From assembly GCA_963696325.1 (NCBI GenBank), contig CAVOJV010000018.1, positions 1 to 15,532 of the forward strand: a stretch of DNA of 15,532 bases, read 5' to 3'. Of this stretch, positions 15,089-15,532 are shown piece by piece. The translations under genes were made by a program, and so were the position numbers. Source of the DNA: CAVOJV01 sp963696325 (GTDB lineage Bacteria > Pseudomonadota > Gammaproteobacteria > Competibacterales > Competibacteraceae). Position 1 is the stretch's first letter, and each line of letters opens with the position of its first letter. Below the pieces are notes generated by a model. It saw nothing but the letters and a program-made list of their open reading frames with translations, was not told where the DNA came from and made no database searches.

Positions 15089-15110
15089 ATCGCCAAAATG
15101 AGAATTGCTG
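15089..15110 (-). repeat. Right inverted repeat of the ISNCY-type element
   Basis: 22 bp, the exact reverse complement of 13615-13636. It begins one base after the transposase stop codon. Confidence 0.85.
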
Positions 15111-15119
15111 TTCAAGGTT
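15111..15119. repeat. Right 9-bp target-site duplication (TTCAAGGTT)
   Basis: Second copy of the duplication flanking the ISNCY-type element. Confidence 0.8.
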
Positions 15120-15296
15120 GGGCTTACGAAATGCTATCTGGTTCATCTTCTCACTGCAAAATTCCTATCGGCGCCGGCGGTTTCAACTAGGCCATTCGGG
15201 TGTCCGGCCCGAATAATTGGACTTTGGACAAACCTAACCCTTTCCGCTTTGAAAAAGCGGCCATTCCGGATGAACCGGAGAGGATTTCCGAGCGCC

Positions 15297-15532
15297 TCAA
15301 GCCGCCTTTTTAAGGGCAGGCCTGCTTTTGAACACTACCGGTTGGCGTGGACGGGAACCGGGACAGTATCCCGGCGTCCGCCCTGGGGAATTACCCCGCC
15401 GTTTGGGCAACCGGGCCCGGTGTCCCAATCTGCCGAATAATTTGCTCGAACTGCCGCTGGGCCGCCCCGGCCCGGGTACCGCCCGCGCGGCCTCGGTGAC
15501 CGCGTAGCGCTCCCACGGTCTGGGTAACCAAA
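15297..15532 (-). pseudogene. C-terminus of a DDE transposase, runs off the window
   Basis: The minus-strand frame enters at the window edge and ends at TGA 15297-15299, about 78 codons. It reads LPRPWERYAVTEAARAVPG, RARLPKRRGNSPGRTPGYCP and RPRQPVVFKS. The LPRPWER...PxxRGKSPGRxPGxxPxxRxRxPVVxK tail is that of a group of unclassified (IS701-like) transposases. Whether the upstream part is intact cannot be seen, so it may be a live gene rather than a pseudogene. A hairpin (CCGCTTT-GAA-AAAGCGG, 15244-15260) lies 36 bp beyond the stop. Confidence 0.6.

Larger units (their letters stand above)
13615..15110 (+). mobile_element. Complete ISNCY-type insertion sequence with target duplication
   Basis: A 1496-bp element bounded by perfect 22-bp inverted repeats (13615-13636 and 15089-15110; outer end CAGCAATTCTCATTTTGGCG) and flanked by a 9-bp direct repeat, TTCAAGGTT, at 13606-13614 and 15111-15119. 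It carries one transposase gene (13680-15087), which stops just before the right repeat. The perfect ends and duplication indicate it is among the youngest insertions in the window, although its gene already carries lesions. Confidence 0.85.

Noticed and set aside
15105..15440. 111-codon plus-strand frame
   Set aside because: It starts inside the right inverted repeat of the ISNCY element and runs antisense over a recognisable transposase C-terminus.
1..15532. CRISPR array, rRNA genes or replication origin
   Set aside because: No regularly spaced repeat array with unique spacers, no rRNA sequence and no DnaA-box cluster was seen.

Overview
The window looks like an accessory region of a GC-rich bacterial chromosome or large plasmid. 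The transposase families, the IS91-like decay products and the UPF0175/DUF3368 toxin-antitoxin pair are most familiar from Gammaproteobacteria such as purple sulfur bacteria and their relatives. No ribosomal or housekeeping gene fixes the taxon, so this is an inference. Family names below come from reading the translations and recalling families; no database was searched.

Layout. Positions 1-1446 hold transposon debris: the broken C-terminus of an IS1634-like transposase, cut by the end of an IS91-family element whose transposase carries two in-frame stops. Positions 1543-5869 (minus strand) hold the best preserved block: an XPB-type (ERCC3/Rad25-like) DNA helicase, a 779-residue partner of the type found beside XPB in actinobacteria, and a 94-residue protein. 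The junctions overlap by 4 bp, so this is a tight operon. All three proteins contain versions of the same module from the XPB N-terminal region. The 94-residue protein is little more than half of that module standing alone. A small uncharacterised gene (6047-6289) lies upstream on the same strand.

Positions 6478-11883 are a stack of nested and truncated insertion sequences: a second, internally deleted IS91 copy, two transposase end fragments, two tandem elements encoding DUF6399-like proteins, an ISKra4 fragment, two IS21-like terminal repeat fragments and an IS4-like C-terminus. The first DUF6399 element (7434-9460) has near-perfect ~25-bp terminal inverted repeats around a single, now broken gene. 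The second starts 6 bp further on with a related repeat and is truncated at its 3' end. The proteins show an N-terminal helix-turn-helix and a spaced D...D...E pattern, so I propose they are DDE transposases of a poorly described IS family.

Positions 11890-12720 (minus strand) hold a UPF0175 antitoxin and a DUF3368 PIN-like toxin, followed by a 20-codon stub matching the conserved start of DUF499-type ATPases. This suggests the remains of a defence island cut off by IS insertion. Positions 12848-15532 hold a small unknown gene, an ISAzo13 C-terminal fragment, a structurally complete 1.5-kb ISNCY-type element with 22-bp inverted repeats and a 9-bp target duplication (its gene has one frameshift and one stop), and the C-terminus of another transposase running off the window.

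Overall, one intact helicase operon and one intact toxin-antitoxin pair survive in a graveyard of at least ten mobile-element fragments.
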